Of a stretch of DNA of 64,000 nucleotides, positions 16,989-25,857 are shown piece by piece (within the stretch, counting starts at the first letter, position 1; each line of letters opens with the position of its first letter). Location: the NCBI GenBank assembly GCA_019639155.1, contig JAHBSJ010000005.1:186001-250000 (forward strand), in the 5' to 3' direction. The notes below the pieces were generated by a model, which was not told the origin of the DNA, searched no databases, and saw nothing but the letters and a program-made list of their open reading frames with translations. The stretch is from Acidobacteriota bacterium (GTDB lineage Bacteria; Acidobacteriota; Blastocatellia; Pyrinomonadales; Pyrinomonadaceae). The position numbers and the translations under genes were made by a program.

Positions 16989-18565
16989 ATTACGGTTTTT
17001 CTTTCCCTCGAGCCCGGAATGTTCATTTGATCACGGTATTTCGCAACCGTCCTTCGTGATAGTTTAACACCTTCCTTGCTCAATATCTTCGCGATCTCGT
17101 TGTCTGTAAGCGGATCCTTGCTGTCTTCTTCCTCGACCATCTTTTTGATCTTCAATTTCAGAATGCGGGTCGAGACCTCCTCACCTTCCTCATTAAGCAT
17201 CCCTTCGCTGAAGAAACGACGAAGTTCAATGACGCCCTGCGGAGTGTGGGCATATTTTCGATTGACGACGCGTGAGATAGTCGACAAATGCATGCCGATA
17301 TCCTCAGCGACATCTTTAAGCATCATCGGTCTGATGTATTCGACACCTTTATCGAGAAAATCCCGTTGCCGGCGTACTATACACTCCACAACGCGATAGA
17401 TCGTCTGTCGCCGATGTTCAATGTTGCGAAGGAGATCGACAGCAGAGCGCATCTTGTCTTTGATGAAATCACGTGTCTCTTTCGACGTGTCCGGCTGTTC
17501 AAGCATCGACTGATAGGTATGCGAAATGCGGAGCCGAGGACTGCCGTCATCAGCAAAATAGATCACGTAGTCGTCATCGATCTTCTCGATATATACCTCT
17601 GGCGATACAAATACAGCCTCTTCCGATGAATAACGACGGCCCGGATATGGGTCAAGCTGGCGAATCCGAATAAGGGTGTCATTCAGCTCGTGGAGGCCGA
17701 CCCCGGTTGCCTTAGCAAGGTGCTGCAGCCGATGCGGCTGAAGGTCTTCCAGATGATCGCGGACCAAACGGCAAGCCAGCGTGTCGGCTTGTCCTAAAGC
17801 TTCAAGCTGTGTGAGAAGACATTCCTTGACGTTGAATGCCCCACATCCTATCGGATCAAGCCGCATCAACGCCTGCCGAGCGTACTCTACGGTCATCGGC
17901 GAACATCCTACCGACGCGGCGATATCGTCTATAGTAGTTCGGAGCCTTCCGTCCTCATCCAGATTGCCAATTATTTCGTCGGCAGCCTCGGATTCAGACT
18001 CAGAAAGGTCTAAGAGATTGACCTGCCACTCCAAATGTTCACTCAAGGACGGGGAATGCGTAAGGAATTGTTCAAAACTCGGTGCATCGTCCTTATATTC
18101 GATCTCCTGTGTTCTATAGCCGGGATCCAAATAGTCTTGAAATTCCCTTCCGTAGTCAATTTCATCAAAAGGGTCGCTATTTTCCTCTATTTGATCGGCA
18201 TCGGTATCCCCTTCAACAGAAGTCGGCTCACCGGTTCCGTTAAGAGAAATGTCATCGGCTTTATATGTTTCACCCTGAACGAGGATCGACAGGTCGGTAA
18301 GTTCATCAGAACCTGAGGCGGACAAAGTGTCCTGCTGAATATCTACGTCTATACCGTCCGAGTTTTGGTCAAGTATGTTGTCGCCGGGCTCGTCAACCTC
18401 ATCGCCCGGTTGAACCTCTTCCAGAATGGGATTTTCGACCATCTGCTCCTCGATCAGGTCATTCAGTTCGAGAGCGGTCATTTGCAGCATCTCTATTCGC
18501 TGACGCAATTGCGGCGTCAACACCATTTTTTGCTGCAATTGAGTTGTCAGTCGTAATGAGGACAT
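16985..18565 (-). CDS. rpoN: RNA polymerase sigma-54 factor
   Basis: 526 residues. Region I is Gln/Leu-rich (LRLTTQLQQKMVLTPQLRQR, IEMLQMTALELNDLIEEQ). Region II is acidic and long (about 50-150). The core-binding and helix-turn-helix parts follow (HLSTISRVVNRKYAHTPQG), and the RpoN box is present as LSRRTVAKYRDQMNIPGS near the C-terminus. It directs transcription from -24/-12 promoters with AAA+ activators. No such activator is encoded in this window. Confidence 0.96.
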   Translation of the reverse strand: MSSLRLTTQLQQKMVLTPQLRQRIEMLQMTALELNDLIEEQMVENPILEEVQPGDEVDEPGDNILDQNSDGIDVDIQQDTLSASGSDELTDLSILVQGETYKADDISLNGTGEPTSVEGDTDADQIEENSDPFDEIDYGREFQDYLDPGYRTQEIEYKDDAPSFEQFLTHSPSLSEHLEWQVNLLDLSESESEAADEIIGNLDEDGRLRTTIDDIAASVGCSPMTVEYARQALMRLDPIGCGAFNVKECLLTQLEALGQADTLACRLVRDHLEDLQPHRLQHLAKATGVGLHELNDTLIRIRQLDPYPGRRYSSEEAVFVSPEVYIEKIDDDYVIYFADDGSPRLRISHTYQSMLEQPDTSKETRDFIKDKMRSAVDLLRNIEHRRQTIYRVVECIVRRQRDFLDKGVEYIRPMMLKDVAEDIGMHLSTISRVVNRKYAHTPQGVIELRRFFSEGMLNEEGEEVSTRILKLKIKKMVEEEDSKDPLTDNEIAKILSKEGVKLSRRTVAKYRDQMNIPGSRERKTVI

Positions 18566-18654
18566 ATTTGTCGCTTCTCTCGCTTGAATGCGAAAAGAAG
18601 CATGATCATCTCTTATTGGAAATTATACTTGGTTGCTCGGCCAAATGGAAAAAA

Positions 18655-19434
18655 TCAGGCGAATTTGAAACGCTCGCCGAGATAGTGACGTCTCACCTCA
18701 GGATCCGCAGCGAGTTCATTGGGTTTGCCGTCCTTCAATACTTTACCTTCGGAAAGGATATAGGCACGATCGGTGATCTCAAGTGTTTCCCTGACATTGT
18801 GGTCGGTGATCAATATACCGATACCTCGATCACGAAGATACGTGATCAAGTGTTTTATGTCATCTATCGCGATCGGATCGATACCGGCAAACGGCTCATC
18901 GAGCAAAATGAATTGCGGATCCGTGGCAAGGCATCTGGCTATTTCAACTCGCCGCCTTTCGCCCCCGGAAAGTGATTCGCCTCTCGTAGTCCGGACGTTA
19001 GTAAGATGAAACTCTTCCAGGAGTTCCTCAAGCCGGGACAACCTCTCCGAGCGGGGCATTTTTCGGCTCTCGAGTACCGCGAGGATGTTCTGTTCTGCGG
19101 TCAATTTACGAAAAACCGACGCCTCCTGGGGCAGATATCCCAAACCGAGACGTGCTCTAAGATACATCGGCAGGCCGGTCACGGCCTCGCCTTTCATTTC
19201 GATCTTACCCCTTTCCGTACGTTCGAGACCCATCAACATGAAGAACGTTGTGGTTTTTCCGGCACCATTTGCCCCGAGAAGCCCTACTATCTCGCCTGTT
19301 TCTACATAGAGCGACACCCCGTCAACCACTCGTCTGCCGCTGTAGGTCTTTTGGAGATCGATGGCTTCCAACCTTGTTTTACCGTTCGATCGTGTAAGTG
19401 GCTCTTTCTTGTCGCTCATAAACTGTTCATTCAC
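18655..19434 (-). CDS. lptB: LPS export ABC transporter ATP-binding protein LptB
   Basis: 259 residues. Walker [11 protein letters not shown] (about 54-63), [16 protein letters not shown] signature, Walker [16 protein letters not shown], and the LptB-typical [17 protein letters not shown]. It drives LPS export with LptFG, which are not in view. The N-terminus has about 20 extra residues; MSDKKEPL at 19419 is an alternative start. It overlaps the upstream lptC/lptA gene by 8 bases. It is followed by rpoN after an 89-base gap, a common arrangement. Confidence 0.95.
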   Translation of the reverse strand: MNEQFMSDKKEPLTRSNGKTRLEAIDLQKTYSGRRVVDGVSLYVETGEIVGLLGANGAGKTTTFFMLMGLERTERGKIEMKGEAVTGLPMYLRARLGLGYLPQEASVFRKLTAEQNILAVLESRKMPRSERLSRLEELLEEFHLTNVRTTRGESLSGGERRRVEIARCLATDPQFILLDEPFAGIDPIAIDDIKHLITYLRDRGIGILITDHNVRETLEITDRAYILSEGKVLKDGKPNELAADPEVRRHYLGERFKFA

Positions 19435-22036
19435 CCGGCTTTACGGGATAGACGGTTCTTGACCGGCCATTGCCGCCGGCATCAGTTCTACCGTTGCTTA
19501 CAGCGCGGCGATCACGCATCGAATACGATATTTGTGAACCCTGCGTGGAACCGGCCTCGCTGTCCGAAACGACTGCCGGACGGCCGCGTAAAACCACCGA
19601 TTCATCCGCCGCGGTGTATTGCGCCCAATCGCCCGAAGCACGGCGCCCCGGCTGAGTAATGTTCACCGAATTCTCGGCGACGGTTTGAGCGACATCTCCA
19701 CTTTCCGTCAGGAGAACGTCAACAACCGATGCGGTGATCCTATCCGTTCCTTGCCGTATATCGACGTTCTCGCGGTATTTTAGAATACGTTCATACCGGT
19801 CGTAAAAAATACCCTTCGCCGACGCAACAACGGGAACTGTTACATCGCTTGAACCGCGGCGAATTCGAGTGCGGCTTAGCTGGCTTTGTACGCCGCCCTC
19901 GCCCTTCATTTGCCCGTTTTTCTGGTCGATGAAAAGCGAATCTGCCCGAACATAATTCGACTGCTGCCAAGCGCGGGCATTTCCGGTATAAAGCCCGCTT
20001 TCGTTGGCGTGATCGAATTCCGCCCGCTCCGACGTCAGAAAGACAGGATCATTGCCGGAAGTGAACGGTGCCGAATTGCCGAAATTTCGAACATTGTAAA
20101 AGGTCGTGCTGACACGGCCGCGCAGATACGAACGATTTCCCTTTGTATCCCAATCGATCTCGCCGGCTCTTGCACGCGCACGCGAATCCCACACGGTCGG
20201 TTCGCCGCCGCGCAGCCGAACAACCTGATCGCTCTGCGTGAATGAGAACTCCCTTGCCGTGGCATTACGGTCGAGTTCAACGAAACGAGCCGAACCGGAC
20301 GCCTCGATTCGCTCCAATTGACCTGTTGATTCTTCGAATCGAGCAATGAACCTATCGGCGTTCATCTTCTGCTCGCCGCGTGAAGGGGCCGAAAACTTCG
20401 GCGACCTGACGACAGCAGCCTTTGTCGCGGCGGTGCAAAGACGTGCATTATTACCTGACGAATAAAACTCACAATCCATCCGCGGGGCGTTTACGACCGT
20501 TCGGTAGATGTTCAAGCCGCTGCTGACGGGATCGACCGTCAAGTTGGCAGAACCGACAGCCTCCGCCGAAGCAATATCTTTGCCGTTAGGACGAAAGGCG
20601 GTTCTGAGAGTTTCAGCGGATATGGTACGGACCGCGGCGTCCGGGCTTCCTGAAGGCGGATCGAGAACAAGTTTCGCTCTGCCATCCGCACGAGCCTTGT
20701 CAATGTCGCCATTACCGCGAAAATTGACGCCAACGCCTTTCTGCGCGGTGAGCGTCGCCCGTGAATATGACACCGCCTTGTTCGGAACAACGACAAGCTT
20801 CACATCGGAGACAGCGTTTGCATTGGCGATGCTGCCGCCTTGAGAAAACGAAGCGTTCATTTCCCCTCCGGCGATCTCAACGATACGTTCCGTGGTTTCC
20901 TGCTTAGCAATTGCATTGCCCCTGACGACAACATCCCTGATCGAATTATCGGCGTAAAGCTTGCCATCCAATTTGTCGCCTGCAATGCGTTCGGCCGGCC
21001 GGACTATCTGAGTATCTGTGAGTGTGAATTCTCCGGCATTTCGAAAATAAAGGGCGTTTGCAGCCGTGATGTTTGCACGCGAGGCGTTTGGCCCTGTTTC
21101 AATTCGCACATTTCCATTGAGCTCGAATTTGTCCTCCGCTACATCAAACGCAGCTTCGGTCGCAGAAACCGTTGAACTTCCCGAGGTTGTGGTCTTACTG
21201 ACAATGTTCACACCCTCGAACGCCTTGAAACTCTTCGGCGTCACCTTTTCGCCATCGACGGCGTTCATAAACGCGATAACACGGGGAGCGGAAAGTTCCG
21301 TCGTCGACTTATTCGCAGAAACCGCGTTCACATTCACGAAGTTTGCAAATGTAGCCATCGCTTGCGGACGGTCAAAAACCGCGGATCCTGCGCGGATCGA
21401 AGCTGTCCTTACGCCGCCCGTGCCGTCGATGTCGAATTCGACCGTACCGATCAGATCGAGCGTTTCCGCGGTCAGGTTCAACGTCGCTTTCTCACTTTGT
21501 CCTGTCAGGTTGCCGCGGTTGAATTGTACGGGTGCATCGGATTCCGCGGTATTCGAGCTGCGTTCGTAGGCGATCGATTCCGTACGCACTTCTAAGCCGT
21601 CCCGCGCCTTGATAACGACATTCTCGCGAAGGAACGCCGTGAAATCTTTCTCAGGTTTCGGGATGTATATTACGCGGCCGGCGGTAAGTGTCTCGCTAAC
21701 TTCGCCTTCTTTGCCGTAAAGCCGAAATTCGACGTTCTCCAGTTCCTGGTGCTCGTCGGCAAAGGTCTTTGCGATATCAGCCTTTACAGAATATAACGGC
21801 AAACCGTCCTTCGTCTCCGTGCGCTGGTAATTCGCTACCTCGGCCGTAAGTTCCTTTGATAATCTTGCCTCTTCCGGTCGGAGTGTGAATTGCGGTTTGC
21901 TGCGGCTGTTGAAATAGGCGGCAATGATGCCGAATACAAGTGCCGCAAGAGCGACGAGCACGATCGCGCGTACGATGGCAGGCGCTTTGGCCTTCCACGC
22001 GAAATTCTTTGCCCGTTGTTCTGTTGGCGACATCAA
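19427..22036 (-). CDS. LptC-LptA (OstA-like) fusion protein for LPS transport
   Basis: 869 residues, far longer than LptC (about 190) or LptA (about 180). A membrane anchor ([18 protein letters not shown]) precedes an LptC-like jelly-roll part (about 50-200: [39 protein letters not shown]). A long series of OstA/LptA-type beta repeats follows to the C-terminus (for example [61 protein letters not shown]). Next to lptB it probably forms both the membrane foot and the periplasmic bridge for LPS. The exact domain boundaries are inferred. Confidence 0.85.
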   Translation of the reverse strand: MMSPTEQRAKNFAWKAKAPAIVRAIVLVALAALVFGIIAAYFNSRSKPQFTLRPEEARLSKELTAEVANYQRTETKDGLPLYSVKADIAKTFADEHQELENVEFRLYGKEGEVSETLTAGRVIYIPKPEKDFTAFLRENVVIKARDGLEVRTESIAYERSSNTAESDAPVQFNRGNLTGQSEKATLNLTAETLDLIGTVEFDIDGTGGVRTASIRAGSAVFDRPQAMATFANFVNVNAVSANKSTTELSAPRVIAFMNAVDGEKVTPKSFKAFEGVNIVSKTTTSGSSTVSATEAAFDVAEDKFELNGNVRIETGPNASRANITAANALYFRNAGEFTLTDTQIVRPAERIAGDKLDGKLYADNSIRDVVVRGNAIAKQETTERIVEIAGGEMNASFSQGGSIANANAVSDVKLVVVPNKAVSYSRATLTAQKGVGVNFRGNGDIDKARADGRAKLVLDPPSGSPDAAVRTISAETLRTAFRPNGKDIASAEAVGSANLTVDPVSSGLNIYRTVVNAPRMDCEFYSSGNNARLCTAATKAAVVRSPKFSAPSRGEQKMNADRFIARFEESTGQLERIEASGSARFVELDRNATAREFSFTQSDQVVRLRGGEPTVWDSRARARAGEIDWDTKGNRSYLRGRVSTTFYNVRNFGNSAPFTSGNDPVFLTSERAEFDHANESGLYTGNARAWQQSNYVRADSLFIDQKNGQMKGEGGVQSQLSRTRIRRGSSDVTVPVVASAKGIFYDRYERILKYRENVDIRQGTDRITASVVDVLLTESGDVAQTVAENSVNITQPGRRASGDWAQYTAADESVVLRGRPAVVSDSEAGSTQGSQISYSMRDRRAVSNGRTDAGGNGRSRTVYPVKPGE

Positions 22037-22038
22037 CG

Positions 22039-23742
22039 CTAATTATCAGTTCTTATGTCCTCGACGACAAGCTGCAGACGCCTGTTTCCCTGCCAGGAAT
22101 TCGCCTCGGGAACGTACACGAGTTCGATGCCGGTTCCGCGTGTTAGCGTTTTCCCTGAACTTTTCTCTACGCCGCTCCACCAAACCGCCTCAAATTGCCG
22201 CCCTGCGTCATCTGCGAGCTTTAGTTTCAGATGTTTGTCCTTCATTACAGACGGCTCATATTGCAGGCGAAGCCCGCGCGTAAGGAACCGCGGCTTGTGA
22301 TTGCCGACGCCGAACGGCTCAAACGCCGCGAGTTCGTCCACAAGATCGAGATCAAGCGATTCGGAACGCACGAGTGCATCTATCTCCAATACAGGCTGCG
22401 GCTTTTCATCACCGAACACCGAAGAAGAATGTCTATTCAATACATCTCGAAACTCCGCGATGTTTGCTTCTTCTATCTTAAATCCCGCAGCCATCGCGTG
22501 TCCGCCGTATTGAATAAGCAGATCGCGTGTGGCGTCGAGAGCATCGACGAGGTGAAAACCCGGAATGCTTCTGGCGCTTGCGTGGCCGATGCCGTCGATG
22601 ACGGAGATCACGGCGGCGGGGCGAAAAGCCTTTTCGACGATACGTGACGCGGCAAGGCCGATCACGCCCTGATGCCACGCGTCGCCGCTGACGACGACGA
22701 AATTCGTGTTGTCGTGTTCTTCGATCTGTGCGAGGGCGAGTTCGGTTATTTCCTGCTGGGCTCGCTGGCGGAGAATGTTGTTATCGTCCAGCAAAACCGC
22801 CAAACGCCGTGCGTCTGCGGCGTCGCGGGCGTCGAAAAGCTCAACTACGTGTTTCGCGGCGTCCATACGGCCCGCGGCGTTTATACGCGGAGCGAGACGA
22901 AAGCCGATATGATAGCTCGTCATATCGTCGCTGCAGCCGGCGACGTCGATCAGAGCACGCAGGCCGCGGTCGGCCGTTTTGTTGAGATCGAGCAGGCCGA
23001 GAGCGACGATCGCGCGGTTCTCGCCGGTAAGTTCCATCATGTCGGCGACAGTTCCGAGGGCGGCGATACGCAGGAATTGCGGCACTTTATCCTCGCGGCC
23101 GTATTTTCTGAGCACAGCATGCGCGAGTTTGAACGCCACGCCCACGCCTGCGAGCGTTTTCTCCGGATAAGGGCAGCCTGCCTGATTCGGATTGACGACC
23201 GCGACGGCGGGCGGATTTCCCTGCTCGTCGTCGGCGAGGTGATGATCGGTAATAATGACGTCGAGCCCGTTCGCGGCGGCCCATTCCAGCGGTTCAAAGC
23301 TCTTACTCCCGCAATCGACGGTGATCACCAGGCTAACGCCGCGCATCTTTGCGGCTTTCAGGGCTTCTGTATTTACGCCGTAGCCTTCCGTAAAACGGTT
23401 CGGGATGTGATATTCGGCCTCGATGCCCAGAATACGAAACATCCGCCGCAGCAGCACGGTTCCGGTGGTGCCGTCCACGTCGTAATCGCCCCAGATCATC
23501 ACGCGTTCTTTTGTCGCGACGGCGTGGCGTATGCGTGAAACGGCGTCGGACATGCCTTTCAGCAGCATCGGATCGTGAAGATGTTCGGGCGAAGGGTTTA
23601 GAAAGCGTGCGGCGCTCGCGGCGTCGCCGTGGCCGCGTGATATCAGCAAAGCAGCGGTCAGCGGACGCACGTTCAGCTCAGCGGCGAGGCTTTTCACTGC
23701 GTCCGCATCATGTTTTCTTAACTGCCAGAGCTTTTTAGGCAT
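22039..23742 (-). CDS. recJ: Single-stranded-DNA-specific exonuclease RecJ
   Basis: 567 residues from ATG 23742 (MPKKLWQLRKHDA); a GTG 7 codons earlier is less likely. DHH-family motifs: VMIWGDYDVDGTTGTVLL (about 70-87), SLVITVDCGS, VIITDHHLAD and NPNQAGCPYPEKTLAGVGVAF. The C-terminal DHHA1 region has YGGHAMAAGFKI, and an OB-like tail follows. It degrades single-stranded DNA 5' to 3' in recombination and repair. It ends 2 bases before the lptC/lptA start. Confidence 0.96.
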   Translation of the reverse strand: MPKKLWQLRKHDADAVKSLAAELNVRPLTAALLISRGHGDAASAARFLNPSPEHLHDPMLLKGMSDAVSRIRHAVATKERVMIWGDYDVDGTTGTVLLRRMFRILGIEAEYHIPNRFTEGYGVNTEALKAAKMRGVSLVITVDCGSKSFEPLEWAAANGLDVIITDHHLADDEQGNPPAVAVVNPNQAGCPYPEKTLAGVGVAFKLAHAVLRKYGREDKVPQFLRIAALGTVADMMELTGENRAIVALGLLDLNKTADRGLRALIDVAGCSDDMTSYHIGFRLAPRINAAGRMDAAKHVVELFDARDAADARRLAVLLDDNNILRQRAQQEITELALAQIEEHDNTNFVVVSGDAWHQGVIGLAASRIVEKAFRPAAVISVIDGIGHASARSIPGFHLVDALDATRDLLIQYGGHAMAAGFKIEEANIAEFRDVLNRHSSSVFGDEKPQPVLEIDALVRSESLDLDLVDELAAFEPFGVGNHKPRFLTRGLRLQYEPSVMKDKHLKLKLADDAGRQFEAVWWSGVEKSSGKTLTRGTGIELVYVPEANSWQGNRRLQLVVEDIRTDN

Positions 23743-23760
23743 CGGAAAAGAAGATCCTGC

Positions 23761-23847
23761 CACTAATTACACGAATAACACGAATAGGAAGTTGAGACTT
23801 TTGTGATAAGGCATCGCCCCTTATTCGTGCAATTCGCGTAATTCGCG
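23761..23847. repeat. Imperfect inverted repeat between uppP and recJ
   Basis: Arms 23761-23786 and 23822-23847 (26 bases each) are reverse complements with about five mismatches and are built from the units ATTCGTG/CACGAAT, separated by 35 bases. It lies in the gene-free space before recJ and could form a long hairpin in the shared message. The ATTCGTG-rich sequence resembles dispersed repeats seen in several phyla. Confidence 0.6.
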
Positions 23848-23860
23848 GGAAAAAAACGTC

Positions 23861-24757
23861 CTAGATCTCCACGACGGGGCTGATGACCTCGAACCACAGC
23901 AGAGCGAGGATCGCGATGCCCAAAACTACGCGGTAAACGACAAAAATGAACGTCGAATTCTTTCGCAGAAAGGCGATCAGGAACCAAATTGACAGATATC
24001 CGACGATGCCGGAGACCACGGTCGCGACGATGAGCGGCAAAAAGCTTTCCTGCGGAAGAATGTTGAGCGCGACCTTCAGTTCGAGCAGGCCGCTGGCGGC
24101 GATGGCGGGTATCGACAGCAGAAAAGAGAAACGCGCGGCGGTCTCGCGTTTTTGCCCGGCCAGCAGTCCGCCCATGATGGTCGATCCTGAACGGCTCGCG
24201 CCAGGCATGAGTGCCAAAACCTGAGCAAAACCGACGATAACGGCGTCCCGGATGCCCAGATGCCGCATATCTTTGCGTTGTTCGCCGACCTTTTCGGCGA
24301 CGACGAGCAGCAGCCCGACGGCGATCAGCATCGTCGCGATGACCCACAGGTTCTTGGTCGCGGGGCCTTCTATAAAGTCTTTGAAAAGCAGGCCGACGGT
24401 GCCGATCGGTATCGAGCCGAGAATGATCAGCCAGCCCAGCCACGCCTCCTCCGACAGCCATATCGGCCGAATCCCGTCCGTGCCTGAAAAACGCATGCCG
24501 CGTTTGTTGAATACAAGATTCCAGTGATCGCGGACGAACGCCGACGAAATGCCCCAGATATCCTGTGCAAAATAAACGAAAACGGCGGCGAGCGTGCCCA
24601 GCTGTATCACGGCGATCGTGGCGGTGATCATTTCGGGGTGGCCGTCGTAAATGCCCGTAATTCGGCTCGCGAAAACAAGATGCGCCGTCGAACTGATCGG
24701 AATGAACTCCGTCAGCCCCTGAACAATACCCAAAATAATAGCTTGAAGAAGATCCAT
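23861..24757 (-). CDS. uppP: Undecaprenyl-diphosphatase UppP (BacA family)
   Basis: 298 residues, polytopic. The N-terminal motif GIVQGLTEFIPISSTAHLV (with the catalytic Glu and Ser) and the second signature ALMPGASRSGSTIMGGLLAG are both present. It recycles the undecaprenyl carrier for peptidoglycan and surface polysaccharides and can give bacitracin resistance. It opens the long minus-strand run that ends with ddl. An overlapping frame on the same strand is only a shadow. Confidence 0.96.
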   Translation of the reverse strand: MDLLQAIILGIVQGLTEFIPISSTAHLVFASRITGIYDGHPEMITATIAVIQLGTLAAVFVYFAQDIWGISSAFVRDHWNLVFNKRGMRFSGTDGIRPIWLSEEAWLGWLIILGSIPIGTVGLLFKDFIEGPATKNLWVIATMLIAVGLLLVVAEKVGEQRKDMRHLGIRDAVIVGFAQVLALMPGASRSGSTIMGGLLAGQKRETAARFSFLLSIPAIAASGLLELKVALNILPQESFLPLIVATVVSGIVGYLSIWFLIAFLRKNSTFIFVVYRVVLGIAILALLWFEVISPVVEI

Positions 24758-24867
24758 GCGGAGCGGCTGTCAAACATTGTCCGACATTCGGCCCAAATTG
24801 GCAAAAACCGGGAGCGCGTCCCAATACACGGAAATATAATGAAAAAAGAAATAATCGTCCGTTTCTT

Positions 24868-25471
24868 AGTTGCCACTAGCTTCAGCTAGTGGAAAGGCAT
24901 ATAAAATGAAACCGGCTTTAGCCGAATGTTTGCAAACGTATATGAATTGGCCTATAAACGGTTTTATGCCGTGGATAAAGGTCTGGATACACTTCGTGTG
25001 GTCAACAGCAGATCACGCTCCGTTATTGAATGACGCAATCAGGCCGATAGTTTTTGAACACATCCGGCAAAATGCACGCTCTAAAGGCATTTATATAGAT
25101 ATGATCAACGGCTTCGTCGATCACGTGCATTGCTTGATCTCGCTCGGATCTGATCAAACCATCGAGTATGTGATCCGGCTGATAAAAGGGGAATCCTCAC
25201 ATTGGATCAATCAAAATCGGTTGACCAAGACCAAATTCGCTTGGCAAAAGGAGTATTTTGCGGTTTCGGTCAACCCAAACGGCCTCGGTTCAGTACGAAA
25301 TTACATCAAGAATCAGGAAAATCACCACCGAAATACGAATTTCAAAGAAGAATTTGCCGATTTCTTGAAACGAGCCGGATTCGAGGAGTTTGGAAGCCAT
25401 GCCTGATACTTTTCGGCTAAAGCCGAGTTATTGTTCATGACCTGTGCCACTAGCTGAAGCTAGTGGCAACT
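24868..25471. mobile_element. RAYT unit bracketed by perfect 25-bp inverted repeats
   Basis: Bases 24868-24892 and 25447-25471 are exact reverse complements over 25 bases. Each contains a hairpin, CCACTAGC-TTCA-GCTAGTGG on the left and the same with loop TGAA on the right. Just inside lies a second inverted pair, CGGCTTTAGCCG (24913-24924) and CGGCTAAAGCCG (25414-25425). The enclosed gene is a REP-associated tyrosine transposase. This is the organisation of a REPtron: a domesticated IS200-like transposase with its hairpin substrates. Confidence 0.8.
24966..25406 (+). CDS. REP-associated tyrosine transposase (IS200-like Y1 family)
   Basis: 146 residues from ATG 24966 (MPWIKVWIHFVWST, the usual opening of this family). 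The HUH motif is HVHCLI (about residues 52-57) and the catalytic Tyr is in VRNYIKNQENHH (about 114). IEYVIRLIKGESSHWINQ matches the IS200/RAYT core. Such proteins cut and rejoin single-stranded DNA at REP hairpins. Open frame continues upstream to a TTG inside the left repeat, but those residues come from repeat DNA and were not used. Confidence 0.88.
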   Translation: MPWIKVWIHFVWSTADHAPLLNDAIRPIVFEHIRQNARSKGIYIDMINGFVDHVHCLISLGSDQTIEYVIRLIKGESSHWINQNRLTKTKFAWQKEYFAVSVNPNGLGSVRNYIKNQENHHRNTNFKEEFADFLKRAGFEEFGSHA

Positions 25472-25727
25472 GAAAGATGTCAGGGCAAGCCTCTCCGCAG
25501 TGCGCCCGCGGCGAGCATCCGTAGAGAATTGCCCCGCTCTTTAGAGCGGGGTTCTTGTCTGCAATTTAGGATCGTGGGCTTTAGCCCAAATATTGTTTCG
25601 GGCTGAAGCCCGCGATTCCTTGTGCGGACCGCGACCGTCGGCTAAAGCCGACGGCAATTCCAAAACATAAGATTCAGGCCGGCAGCGGAAACGGTTCTCG
25701 CTTTTCTTGTGTCCCCATAGGGGACAA
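25472..25727. repeat. Cluster of REP-like hairpins upstream of hsdR
   Basis: This gene-free stretch holds five palindromes: CCCCGCTC-TTTA-GAGCGGGG (25532-25551), GGGC-TTTA-GCCC (within 25575-25588), CGGGC-TGAA-GCCCG (25599-25612), CCGTCGGC-TAAA-GCCGACGG (25635-25654) and GTCCCC-ATA-GGGGAC (25711-25725). Four share the RAYT-unit pattern of a GC-rich stem with a TTTA, TAAA or TGAA loop. Two segments recur elsewhere in the window: 25484-25516 is identical to 42061-42093, and 25633-25685 is nearly the same as 42615-42667. From 25728 to 25857 I see only a TGACCCC/GGGGTCA pair (25759-25765, 25797-25803) and the hsdR promoter. Confidence 0.75.
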
Positions 25728-25820
25728 TTAAAATAGCGCAGCGTAAAGCCGAAAGCCGTGACCCCAGGAAAACACATAAAACTCTTTGATTCTGAAGGGG
25801 TCAAATGGTTCACCAGTCTA

Positions 25821-25850
25821 TCGAAATTCATCCGGGATTCATGTTAGAAT
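25821..25850 (+). promoter_or_regulatory. Candidate hsdR promoter giving a leaderless message
   Basis: TCGAAA (25821-25826), an 18-base spacer, then TAGAAT (25845-25850). Only 7 bases separate the -10 from ATG 25858, so transcription would start at or next to the start codon, and no Shine-Dalgarno is visible. The -35 matches 4 of 6 consensus bases. Confidence 0.4.
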
Positions 25851-25857
25851 TCGTCCA

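Noticed and set aside
22672..23538. 288-codon plus-strand frame opposite recJ
   Set aside because: Antisense shadow; recJ motifs are complete on the minus strand.
23763..24824. 353-codon minus-strand frame overlapping uppP
   Set aside because: Arg/His-rich translation with no family resemblance; uppP in the other frame has complete UppP motifs.
24870..24965. Longer start for the RAYT gene at TTG 24870
   Set aside because: It would translate the left inverted repeat; homologous sequence begins at MPWIKVWIH (24966).
25759..25803. TGACCCC/GGGGTCA pair as an hsd operator
   Set aside because: Arms are only 7 bases with a 31-base loop; no matching regulator gene is nearby, so not called as a site.
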